This document shows, in pieces, positions 1 to 5,691 of a stretch of DNA of 6,518 nucleotides. Source of the stretch: a bacterium HR32 (GTDB lineage: Bacteria; Sysuimicrobiota; Sysuimicrobiia; Sysuimicrobiales; Sysuimicrobiaceae); the NCBI GenBank assembly GCA_002898935.1, contig BEII01000103.1:1-6518 (forward strand). The letters run 5' to 3'. A model generated the notes under the pieces. It ran no database searches, was not told the DNA's origin, and saw only the letters and a list, made by a program, of their open reading frames with translations. Numbering within the stretch: the stretch's first letter is position 1; every line of letters starts with the position of its first letter. Made by a program: the position numbers and the translations under genes.

Positions 1-642
1 GCGCAGTTCGCGGAGCGGGTGGGCGCGGACGCCTTGTTGGTGGTGGTCCCCTACCACGTGCGGCCGACCCAGGAGGGGCTGTACCAGCACTTCCGGGCCG
101 TGGCCCGCAGCACCCGGTTGCCAGTCATCGTGTACAACATCCCCGGCCGGACCGCGGTGAACCTGGAGGTGGAGACGTTGGCGCGGCTGCGGCGGGACTG
201 CGACAACGTGGTGGGCGTCAAGGAAGCCAACCGGGACTTCGAGCACACCAACCGGGTCCTGTGGGCGTGCGGCCGGGACTTCCTCCTGTTCAGCGGCATC
301 GAGCTGCTGTGCTACCCGGTGCTGGCCATCGGCGGGGCGGGGTTCGTGAGCGCCACGGCGAACGTGGTCCCCGGGCTGTGCAGCCAGCTGTACGATCGCT
401 GGCAGGCGGGCGACGTGCAGGGCGCCGTGGACCTGCACTACCACCTGCTCCCCCTCAACGACGTGCTGTTCGTGGAGACCAACCCGGGACCCGTGAAGTA
501 CGCCCTGAGCCTCATGGGCCGCATCGCCCCGGAGATCCGCCTGCCCCTCGTCCTGCCCTCGGAGGGCAACCGGCGGCGGATCCGCGACACCCTGGCGCAG
601 TACGGCCTGCTGCAAGACGCGGCGGGGGAGGGGACCGGGTGA
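1..642 (+). CDS. DapA-superfamily aldolase, probable HpaI-type 2,4-dihydroxyhept-2-ene-1,7-dioate aldolase (5'-truncated by window edge)
   Basis: The reading frame is open from base 1 and gives 213 residues. The family is about 290-300 residues, so roughly 80 N-terminal residues lie outside the window. Visible motifs are PYHVRPTQEGLYQHF (visible residues 17-31), YNIPGR (45-50, catalytic Tyr45) and GVKEA with the Schiff-base Lys74. IELLCYPVLAIGGAGFVS and TNPGPVKYAL follow. Family knowledge: these TIM-barrel enzymes form a lysine imine with pyruvate. Compared with E. coli DapA, Tyr133, Arg138 and Lys161 are kept (Tyr45, Arg50, Lys74), but the position of Tyr107 is His19. The stop overlaps the HpaG start by 4 bp, and HpaBC follow. 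A DapA subfamily is known to replace the HpcH-type HpaI in hpa clusters, releasing pyruvate and succinate semialdehyde. I infer that role here; true 4-hydroxytetrahydrodipicolinate synthase is the main alternative. The family is near certain, the specific function about 70%. Confidence 0.85.
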   Translation, partial: AQFAERVGADALLVVVPYHVRPTQEGLYQHFRAVARSTRLPVIVYNIPGRTAVNLEVETLARLRRDCDNVVGVKEANRDFEHTNRVLWACGRDFLLFSGIELLCYPVLAIGGAGFVSATANVVPGLCSQLYDRWQAGDVQGAVDLHYHLLPLNDVLFVETNPGPVKYALSLMGRIAPEIRLPLVLPSEGNRRRIRDTLAQYGLLQDAAGEGTG

Positions 643-1421
643 AGCGGGTACGGTTTGCGGCCGCGGGCCGGCTGCACGAGGGCGAGTTCCGGGACGGGTG
701 GCTCCTGGACGCCGCGGGGCGGCGGTACGCACCGGAGGAGGTGGCTTGGCTGCCGCCCGTGGTCCCCACCAAGGTGGTGGGCGTAGCGCTCAACTTCGCA
801 GACCACGCCGACGAGCTGGGCGTGCGGACGCCTGAGGAGCCCGCGCTGTTCTTCAAGCCCCCCTCCAGCCTCGTGGGGCACCGGGCTCCCGTCCTGTACC
901 CGCGGGGCGTGCGCCACCTGCACCAGGAGGTGGAGCTGGCGGTGGTGATCGGCCGCCGGTGCCGGCGGGTGCGGCCAGAGGACGCCTACGAGGTGATCCG
1001 CGGCTACACCGTCGCCAACGACGTGACGGTGCGCGACTTCGTGGGCAACTTCTACCGGCCTCCGGTGCGGGCCAAGGGATACGACACCTTCGGCCCCGTG
1101 GGGCCGTGGGTGGTGGAGGGGGAGATTCCAGACCCGCACCGGCTGCGGCTGCGGGCCTACGTCAACGGCGAGCTCCGGCAGGAGGGTGTCACCGCCCAGC
1201 TCGTGTGGCGGGTACCGGAGCTGGTGGCCTTCGTCTCGTCCATCATGACGCTGGAGCCCGACGACCTGATCCTCACCGGCACCCCGCGCGGCGTGGCACC
1301 GGTGCACCCCGGAGACGTGATGCGGCTGGAGGTGGAGGGGATCGGGACCCTGGAGAACCCGGTGGTGGCGGAGGAGGCCTGGGAGCCTGTCCCGGAAAGC
1401 CCTGGCACCGGGCGGGTCTAG
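639..1421 (+). CDS. hpaG: FAH-family protein, HpaG-type 2-hydroxyhepta-2,4-diene-1,7-dioate isomerase / OPET decarboxylase subunit
   Basis: This 260-residue protein has one fumarylacetoacetate-hydrolase-like domain. The GTG start at 639 overlaps the previous TGA (GTGA) and has a GGGGGAGGGG ribosome site just upstream. Residues 1-44 are a short N-terminal region; the catalytic fold begins at VVGVALNFADHADELG (46-61) and KPPSSLVGH (73-81). The metal ligands are visible as E97-V-E99 and D128 in ANDVTVRD. IPDP..LRLRAYVNGELRQ and TGTPRGVAPVHPGD resemble the C-terminal half of E. coli HpaG/HpcE, which I compared from memory. In that pathway the enzyme decarboxylates 5-oxopent-3-ene-1,2,5-tricarboxylate and isomerises the product. 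E. coli carries two such domains in one chain; here there is one, so a partner subunit may be encoded upstream or the enzyme may act alone. Neighbouring HpaB and HpaC genes support the assignment over generic acylpyruvase or FAH hydrolase. It is cytosolic. Confidence 0.88.
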   Translation: MKRVRFAAAGRLHEGEFRDGWLLDAAGRRYAPEEVAWLPPVVPTKVVGVALNFADHADELGVRTPEEPALFFKPPSSLVGHRAPVLYPRGVRHLHQEVELAVVIGRRCRRVRPEDAYEVIRGYTVANDVTVRDFVGNFYRPPVRAKGYDTFGPVGPWVVEGEIPDPHRLRLRAYVNGELRQEGVTAQLVWRVPELVAFVSSIMTLEPDDLILTGTPRGVAPVHPGDVMRLEVEGIGTLENPVVAEEAWEPVPESPGTGRV

Positions 1422-1486
1422 TCCGCCTGGACGCCACCCCGGGAGCTGGTGGTAGGGTGCTGGTGGGCCTTCGGGGAGGGGTCGAG
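1422..1486 (+). other. Short gap between hpaG and hpaB
   Basis: These 65 bases carry the hpaB ribosome-binding site (about 1473-1481) near the end. I see no terminator or promoter, so hpaG and hpaB are probably on one transcript. Confidence 0.5.
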
Positions 1487-2980
1487 ATGGGAGCGAGGAC
1501 CGGAGCGCAGTACCTGGAGGGGCTCCGCAGCCGGCCGCGGGAGCTGTGGTACGCAGGGAAACGGGTGGAAGACCCGACCGAGCACCCCGCCTTCCGCAAC
1601 GTGACCCGCAGCTTGGCGGCCCTGTACGACCTGCAGCACGACCCGGCCCTGCGGGACGAGATGACCTACCCCTCGCCCGCTACCGGCGAGCCCGTGGGCC
1701 TTTCGTTCCTCGTCCCGTACACCGTGGACGACCTGGTTCGGACCCGCCGCATGATGAAGCGCTGGGCGGACTACTCGGGCGGGTTCATGGGCCGCACCCC
1801 CGACTACCTGAACCGGGCCCTGGTGGGGTACGCCTCCGCCGCGGACTACTGCGCGGAGCTGGATCCTCGCTTCGGGGAGAACGTCCGGCGCTACTACGAG
1901 TACGTGCGGGAGGGCGACCTCTGCCTGACCCACACCCTCATCAACCCGCAGGCCAACCGGTCCGTGGGACCCAGCCAGCAAGCCGACCCGTACCTCGCCT
2001 GCCGGGTGGTCCGCGAGGACGCCCAGGGCGTCGTGTTGCGCGGAGCGCGGATGCTGGCCACGCTGCCCACCGCGGACGAGATCATGGTCTTCCCCTCCAC
2101 CCTGCTGAAGAGCGGCGAGGAGGACGCGCCGTACGCCTTCGCGGTGGCCTTGCCGTGCGACGCCCCGGGGTTGAAGTTCCAGTGCCGCGAGTCCTTCGAC
2201 TATGGACGTTCGCCCTTCGACCACCCGCTCGGGAGCCGCTTCGAGGAGATGGACGCGGTGGTGCTGTTCGACGACGTTCGGGTCCCGTGGGAGCGGGTGT
2301 TCCTGTTGCGGGACGTGGACCGGTGCAACCGGGCCTTCGCCGCCACGGGGGCGGTGGCCTTCATGGCCCACCAGGTGGTCACGAAGAACGTAGCGAAGAC
2401 GGAGTTCCTGCTCGGGGTGGCCTCCCTGATTGTGGACACCATCGCCATCGAGGGGTTCCAGCACGTCCACGAGAAGATCGCGGAGATCATCGTGGTCCTG
2501 GAGGCCATGCGGGCGTTTCTGGTGGCCAGCGAGGTGGAGGCGCAGTCCAACCGCTGGGGCGTGCTGCAGCCCGCCTGGCCTCCCCTGGACGCCGCCCGGA
2601 ACCTGTACGTGCGCGCTTACCCGCGCCTGGTGGAGATCCTGCAGCAGCTGGGGGCCTCGGGGTTCATGGCCATCCCCACGGAGCAGGACCTTAGAGGGCC
2701 CATGGGCCCGGAGATCCGGCGGTACTACCAGGCGGCGCGGGCGGACGCGGTGGACCGCATCAAGCTGTTCCGGCTCGCCTGGGACATCGCCCTCAGTGCC
2801 TTCGGCTCCCGGCAGGTGCTGTACGAACGCTTCTTCTTCGGGGACCCGGTGCGCATGGCCGGTGCCATGTTCCAGAGCTACGACCGCCGGCCGTACATGG
2901 AGCGGGTCCGGGAGTTCCTGGAGCGGGCGGAGCGAGAGGCTCCCGCCCTGCCGGCGGAGGCCCCGGTTGTCCGCGACTGA
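1487..2980 (+). CDS. hpaB: 4-hydroxyphenylacetate 3-monooxygenase, oxygenase component (HpaB)
   Basis: This is a 497-residue flavin-dependent aromatic hydroxylase with an acyl-CoA-dehydrogenase-like fold. It uses FADH2 supplied by a separate reductase to turn 4-hydroxyphenylacetate into 3,4-dihydroxyphenylacetate. Length fits the family (about 480-520). Motifs are MGRTPDYLN (101-109) and LTHTLINPQANR (147-158), followed by GARMLATLPTADEIMVFPS in the flavin-binding middle domain. The substrate-contact Arg, Tyr and His known from HpaB structures correspond to R103, Y107 and H149. The Y-to-H spacing is 42 residues against 38 in E. coli as I recall it, so there is a small insertion near ELDPR. 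The cysteines that bind the iron-sulphur cluster in the related 4-hydroxybutyryl-CoA dehydratase are not apparent. The ATG at 1487 is preferred because GGGGAGGGG (1473-1481) lies at correct spacing; an in-frame GTG at 1457 has no good site. The adjacent flavin reductase makes HpaB more likely than other phenol hydroxylases of this family. Confidence 0.93.
   Translation: MGARTGAQYLEGLRSRPRELWYAGKRVEDPTEHPAFRNVTRSLAALYDLQHDPALRDEMTYPSPATGEPVGLSFLVPYTVDDLVRTRRMMKRWADYSGGFMGRTPDYLNRALVGYASAADYCAELDPRFGENVRRYYEYVREGDLCLTHTLINPQANRSVGPSQQADPYLACRVVREDAQGVVLRGARMLATLPTADEIMVFPSTLLKSGEEDAPYAFAVALPCDAPGLKFQCRESFDYGRSPFDHPLGSRFEEMDAVVLFDDVRVPWERVFLLRDVDRCNRAFAATGAVAFMAHQVVTKNVAKTEFLLGVASLIVDTIAIEGFQHVHEKIAEIIVVLEAMRAFLVASEVEAQSNRWGVLQPAWPPLDAARNLYVRAYPRLVEILQQLGASGFMAIPTEQDLRGPMGPEIRRYYQAARADAVDRIKLFRLAWDIALSAFGSRQVLYERFFFGDPVRMAGAMFQSYDRRPYMERVREFLERAEREAPALPAEAPVVRD
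2953..2969 (+). promoter_or_regulatory. Ribosome-binding site and TTG start of the flavin reductase
   Basis: GGCGGAGG (2953-2960) lies six bases before TTG (2967-2969). No other start codon in this frame lies between here and the ATG at 3024. Starting at 3024 would remove the conserved PREFRR segment. The site sits inside the end of hpaB, so the reductase is probably translated by ribosomes finishing hpaB. Confidence 0.65.
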
Positions 2981-3539
2981 CGCGCACCCGCCAGCCCCCG
3001 ACCCCCGGGAGTTCCGGCGGGTCATGGGCCTGTTCGCCACCGGGGTCGCGGTGGTGACCGCGGCCGTAGACGCTCGGGTGCACGCTATGACGGCCAACGC
3101 GGTCATGTCCGTGTCCCTGGACCCGTTGCTGGTCTGCGTGTCCGTCGGGAAGGGCGCCCGGATGAACCGCTTCCTGGAGGAGGCGGCCGGGTTTGCCCTC
3201 AACATCCTGGCCGAGGACCAAGAAGCGCTGTCGCGCTACTTCGCCGGCATGTGGCAGGCCGCCGAGCCCCCGCCGTACCGCCTGGAGCCGTGGGTTGGAG
3301 GGCCACGGCTCGAGGGATGTCTAGCGAGCGTGGGCTGTGCCCGGCACCAGGTGGTGGAGGCGGGGGACCACCGGCTGTTCTTGGGTAGAGTCGTAGCCCT
3401 GCACCGCTCTCAGGCGCCCCTGCGACCGCTCCTGTTCTTCGCGGGCGCCTACCACCGCCTTCGGGAGCCTGCCCACGCGGCCAGAGACCCCCTGGAGATC
3501 TGGGATCCCGAGGCCATCCGCATCTACTACGGGGACTAA
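2967..3539 (+). CDS. hpaC: Flavin reductase, HpaC-type partner of HpaB
   Basis: The 190-residue protein belongs to the FMN-binding split-barrel flavin reductases (the HpaC/DIM6/NTAB type, Pfam Flavin_Reduct). These reduce free FAD or FMN with NAD(P)H and hand it to the oxygenase. Visible family segments are FRRVMGLFATGVAVVTA (16-32), MTANAVMSVSLDPLLVCVSV (41-60), FALNILAEDQEALSRYFAG, GDHRLFLGRVVAL with the usual GDH turn, and PLLFFAGAYHRL near the C-terminus. Length matches the family (about 160-190). The gene overlaps hpaB by 14 bp in another frame, and its only sensible start is TTG at 2967, which suggests translational coupling of the two subunits. The ordering hpaB-hpaC is the basis for the HpaC name; sequence alone would only say flavin reductase. 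Preference for FAD or FMN and for NADH or NADPH cannot be read. Confidence 0.88.
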   Translation: MSATDAHPPAPDPREFRRVMGLFATGVAVVTAAVDARVHAMTANAVMSVSLDPLLVCVSVGKGARMNRFLEEAAGFALNILAEDQEALSRYFAGMWQAAEPPPYRLEPWVGGPRLEGCLASVGCARHQVVEAGDHRLFLGRVVALHRSQAPLRPLLFFAGAYHRLREPAHAARDPLEIWDPEAIRIYYGD

Positions 3540-3664
3540 GCCACCTCAAGAGTCGGGTTACCAGCAAAGGCACCTAGCGACGACCCAAATCGAACAAAGG
3601 GTCGCTTGCAGTGACTCATACGGACATCCTATCGTCTGGACGTCAGGTCTTTTGGGGGGATCGG
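3540..3664 (+). other. Intergenic regulatory region between the hpa module and the GntR/ABC module
   Basis: This is the longest non-coding stretch in the window (125 bp), and it is visibly less GC-rich than the genes, especially 3541-3650. It contains an inverted repeat around 3576-3606, the left arm of a second one (3644-3650) and the gntR ribosome site. I could not find a credible -35/-10 pair: TTGCAG at 3606 has no good -10 at normal spacing. No stem followed by a T-run is present that would end the hpa transcript. It probably holds the promoter of the gntR operon, by position and base composition only. Confidence 0.5.
3576..3606. repeat. Imperfect inverted repeat upstream of gntR
   Basis: CGACCC (3581-3586) is the exact inverse of GGGTCG (3599-3604), with 12 A-rich bases between. 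AGCGAC (3576-3581) also matches GTCGCT (3601-3606) in an alternative register. Together the arms form an 8-bp stem, AGC+GACCC with GGGTC+GCT, with a 3-base bulge. There is no following T-run, so an operator or leader hairpin is more likely than an intrinsic terminator. Confidence 0.45.
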
Positions 3665-3682
3665 GTGGCGCGGGTAGACCTG
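3644..3682. promoter_or_regulatory. 7-bp inverted repeat bracketing the gntR ribosome site and start codon; possible operator
   Basis: CAGGTCT (3644-3650) and AGACCTG (3676-3682) are perfect inverse copies, 25 bases apart and about three helical turns centre to centre. The ribosome site GGGGGGA (3654-3660) and the GTG start (3665) lie between the arms. GGTCT/AGACC are also the half-sites of the best-known HutC-subfamily operators (DasR-type, TGGTCTAGACCA), but there they are adjacent. It could be an autoregulatory operator or an RNA hairpin masking translation; chance is not excluded. Confidence 0.35.
3654..3667 (+). promoter_or_regulatory. Ribosome-binding site that decides the gntR start (GTG 3665)
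   Basis: GGGGGGA ends four bases before GTG at 3665. Starting there gives MARVDLHSVIPLYYQ, the standard beginning of GntR/HutC regulators. The upstream in-frame GTG at 3611 would add 18 residues of no family character and lacks a ribosome site. Confidence 0.65.
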
Positions 3683-4393
3683 CACAGCGTGATCCCGCTG
3701 TACTACCAGGTCCGGGAGGACATCCGCCGCCGGATCGAAGCGGGCGAGTGGGCCCCCGGTTCGACCATCCCTTCAGAGCCGGAGCTTCAGGAGATCTACG
3801 GCGTGAGCCGCGCCACGGTCCTCCAGGCCCTGTCGGAGCTGGTCATGGAGGGCCTGTTGATCCGCAAGCAAGGCAAAGGGACGTTCGTGGCGCCTCCGAA
3901 GATCGTGGAACCCCTGCCCCGCCTGCTGAGCTTCACCGAGGAGATGCGCGCGGTGGGCCTCGAGCCTTCTACTCGGAGCACCAAGGTCGAGGTGGTGCAA
4001 ACACCGCCCCGCCGGGTGCGCGAGACCCTGCGCCTTGCTGCCGACGAACCCTTCCTGCGGATCGAGCGCGTGCGGTGCGCCAGCGGTCAACCCGTCGTCC
4101 TGCTGGTCTCGTACCTGCCCGTGTCCCTGGGGGTGGATCCGCGGGAGGACTTCTCCGGCTCCCTCTACGAGCTGCTGGAGGGGAAGTACGGGATCCGGCT
4201 CGGCGAGGCGGTGCAGATCATCGAGGCGGGGGTGGCGGACGAGTACACCGCCGCCGAACTCGGCATCGAGGAGGGAGAACCGGTCTTGATCATCCGCCGT
4301 GGCACGTTCGCCAAGGACGGCCGGGCGGTGGAGTACGTGGAGGGCTTCTACCCCGCAGACCGCTACCGGTACCGCATCCGTCTGGAGCGGTGA
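3665..4393 (+). CDS. GntR-family (HutC subfamily) transcriptional regulator with UTRA ligand-binding domain
   Basis: The 242-residue protein has the usual length and two domains. Residues 10-75 form the winged helix-turn-helix, with IPLYYQVREDIRRRIEAGEW, GSTIPSEPELQEIYGVSRATV (recognition helix around 47-57) and the wing KQGKGTFV. Residues about 90-240 form the UTRA domain, with LLSFTEEMRAVGLEPST, FLRIERVRCASGQPVVLLVSYLP and the closing AVEYVEGFYPADRYRYRIRLER. Family knowledge: such proteins are usually dimeric repressors released by a small metabolite, often a sugar phosphate or an intermediate of the pathway they control. It is the first gene of a run that continues with a binding protein, a dehydrogenase and an ABC ATPase, so it probably controls that operon and itself. 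It could also act on the hpa genes ending 125 bp upstream, although nothing in the sequence shows this. The ligand is unknown. Confidence 0.92.
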   Translation: MARVDLHSVIPLYYQVREDIRRRIEAGEWAPGSTIPSEPELQEIYGVSRATVLQALSELVMEGLLIRKQGKGTFVAPPKIVEPLPRLLSFTEEMRAVGLEPSTRSTKVEVVQTPPRRVRETLRLAADEPFLRIERVRCASGQPVVLLVSYLPVSLGVDPREDFSGSLYELLEGKYGIRLGEAVQIIEAGVADEYTAAELGIEEGEPVLIIRRGTFAKDGRAVEYVEGFYPADRYRYRIRLER

Positions 4394-4462
4394 CGCGCGA
4401 GGGGGTGAGAGCCGGGACTACGCGGTGCCAGGACACCAGCACACGAGAAGGGGGGGGTGCGC
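4394..4462 (+). other. Leader of the binding-protein gene with an eight-G tract in its ribosome site
   Basis: A 69-bp gap carries the purine run GAAGGGGGGGG (G tract 4450-4457) directly before the ATG at 4463. Apart from a 4-bp GGTG/CACC inverted pair (4424-4437) I see nothing else. Co-transcription with gntR is likely. Confidence 0.5.
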
Positions 4463-5626
4463 ATGCGAAGGTGGATGCTGGTCGCGGCGGTGGTTGTCGC
4501 GTTCGGAGTGCTCGGCCCCACGGGGGTCGGGAGCGAGGCAGCGCCCAGGCTCCCACAGCGGATCACGTTGTGTTGGACGCCGCCGGACATCACGGGGGTC
4601 TTCAAGACCGCCACCGACTTCTTCGAGAAGGCCGCGGCAGAGGCGCGGCAGCACGGGATCCCGGTCCAGGTGGTGAGCCGGGCCCCCGCGGCCCACACAG
4701 AGTTCGCCACGCAGGTGGCGATCATCGAAGACTTCATCCAGAGGCGGTGCAGCGTCATCGCCATCTCGCCCATCGAGGTGGAGGTCATCATCCCCGCCAT
4801 CCGCAAGGCCAACGCGGCCCGGATCCCGGTCATAATCGTGAACCTCTTGGAGCCCATCCGCGGGGTCCAGGTGGCCTCCTACATTGGGTTCGACAACACC
4901 GTGGCGGCCATGGTGTCCGCGTACTCCTTGGTGGACTACTTCGGCGGCCCGGGGGTGTTGGGCGCTGGATCTCGGGTGGCCGTGCGGCAGGACCAGTACC
5001 TGGACCTCGCCTGGTGGCAGCAGGTGTACCGGACCTTCCAGAACCGCGGGGACATCCGCGTGAACGTGGGCGTGATCGAGGGGATCGCGGGTGGCTTCTT
5101 CTCCACCGCGCGGGTGAACGGGTTCCGCAAGGTGGTCTCCGCGTTCCCCAACATCCGGATCCTGGACATCAAGCCCGCGGACTGGAACCGGGAGAAGGGG
5201 CGGCGGGTGGCGGAGGACTACCTGACCCGCTGGCCCACCGGGCTCGACGCCATCTGGGCGGCGTCCAACGAGATGGGGCTCGGCGCCATGCTGGCTGCGG
5301 AGGCCGTGGGGCGGTTGGAGCTGGCCCAGGAGGGGCCGCGCGTCGGCGACGAGAAGGTGGCCATCTTCACCAACGACGTGACACCGGAGTCCACCGCCCG
5401 GATCGGGGAGGGCAAGATCGTCGCGGAGACCCACCACGGGTTCCCGGAGTGGGGCTGGTACGGGACGAAGTTCGGCGTGATGCTCGCCCTGGGCCAGCAG
5501 GTCCCCCGGGTGTTCGACATCCGACCGCGGACCGTGTACCGGGGCAACCACCAGCTCTTCTACCCCAACCCGAAGCTCGAGCCCATCGACTGGGAAGCCA
5601 TCAAGCGGGCGGCCCGGGTCCGCTAG
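4463..5626 (+). CDS. ABC transporter periplasmic substrate-binding protein, type-I (ribose-binding-like) fold
   Basis: The 387-residue secreted protein should capture a small solute outside the membrane for an ABC importer. Residues 1-26 form a signal peptide: positive MRR, a hydrophobic core (5-18) and a likely signal-peptidase-I cut after GSEA. There is no lipobox cysteine, so it appears soluble rather than a lipoprotein. The mature part follows the Peripla_BP_4 pattern. It has a first beta strand ITLCW with a TPPDITGVFKTATDF loop-helix (39-53), then IIEDFIQRRCSVIAISPIEVEVIIPAI (87-113) and IPVIIVN (121-127). The second lobe has GFFSTARVNGFRKV and WAASNEMGLGAMLAAEAVG. ATG 4463 is chosen because the G-rich ribosome site is seven bases away; an in-frame GTG at 4457 lies inside that site. 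The downstream RbsA-like ATPase supports a carbohydrate or polyol-class importer. The ligand is unknown and could also be non-sugar. Confidence 0.88.
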   Translation: MRRWMLVAAVVVAFGVLGPTGVGSEAAPRLPQRITLCWTPPDITGVFKTATDFFEKAAAEARQHGIPVQVVSRAPAAHTEFATQVAIIEDFIQRRCSVIAISPIEVEVIIPAIRKANAARIPVIIVNLLEPIRGVQVASYIGFDNTVAAMVSAYSLVDYFGGPGVLGAGSRVAVRQDQYLDLAWWQQVYRTFQNRGDIRVNVGVIEGIAGGFFSTARVNGFRKVVSAFPNIRILDIKPADWNREKGRRVAEDYLTRWPTGLDAIWAASNEMGLGAMLAAEAVGRLELAQEGPRVGDEKVAIFTNDVTPESTARIGEGKIVAETHHGFPEWGWYGTKFGVMLALGQQVPRVFDIRPRTVYRGNHQLFYPNPKLEPIDWEAIKRAARVR

Positions 5627-5691
5627 GCGCGTGTCCGAGAACGCTTCGAAATGAAGAGACCGGGGTGGTCTGGACGCTGCGGGAGGGCGCC
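5627..5691 (+). other. Gap between the binding protein and the dehydrogenase
   Basis: These 65 bases hold a small hairpin-like repeat (5657-5671) and the dehydrogenase ribosome site GGGAGG (5681-5686). No terminator is visible. Confidence 0.45.
5657..5671. repeat. AGACC-N5-GGTCT inverted repeat before the dehydrogenase
   Basis: AGACC (5657-5661) and GGTCT (5667-5671) are perfect inverse copies around GGGGT. The half-sites are the same as those around the gntR start, but in the opposite order. The 9-mer GTCTGGACG that begins within its right arm (5668-5676) also occurs in the gntR leader at 3634-3642. It may be a second binding site of the regulator or a small RNA hairpin; the short arms leave chance possible. 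Confidence 0.3.

Noticed and set aside
1421..1432. GTCC-GCCT-GGAC small inverted repeat after the hpaG stop
   Set aside because: Four-base arms in GC-rich DNA are expected often by chance, and there is no T-run to make a terminator.
1487..2980. Reading hpaB as a 4-hydroxybutyryl-CoA dehydratase
   Set aside because: That relative needs an iron-sulphur cluster with specific cysteines that I do not see. The conserved Arg, Tyr and His of HpaB are present, and a flavin reductase follows.
1418..3205. A 595-codon open frame on the minus strand opposite hpaB and hpaC
   Set aside because: It is the antisense of two clear family genes in GC-rich DNA. Its translation is low-complexity (rich in Gly, His, Pro and Arg) with no recognisable domain.
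3606..3634. TTGCAG as a -35 element before gntR
   Set aside because: At 17-base spacing the -10 would be CTATCG, which does not match TATAAT; TCCTAT at 15 bases is only a partial match.
4424..4437. GGTG-N6-CACC pair in the binding-protein leader
   Set aside because: The four-base arms are too short to support a hairpin or operator call.
3652..5691. A long open frame running through gntR and the binding-protein gene into the dehydrogenase, as if a 931-residue fusion
   Set aside because: The part before 5692 is an Arg/Gly/Pro-rich out-of-frame reading of gntR and the binding-protein gene. The frame stays open only because of high GC. The dehydrogenase has its own ribosome site and start.
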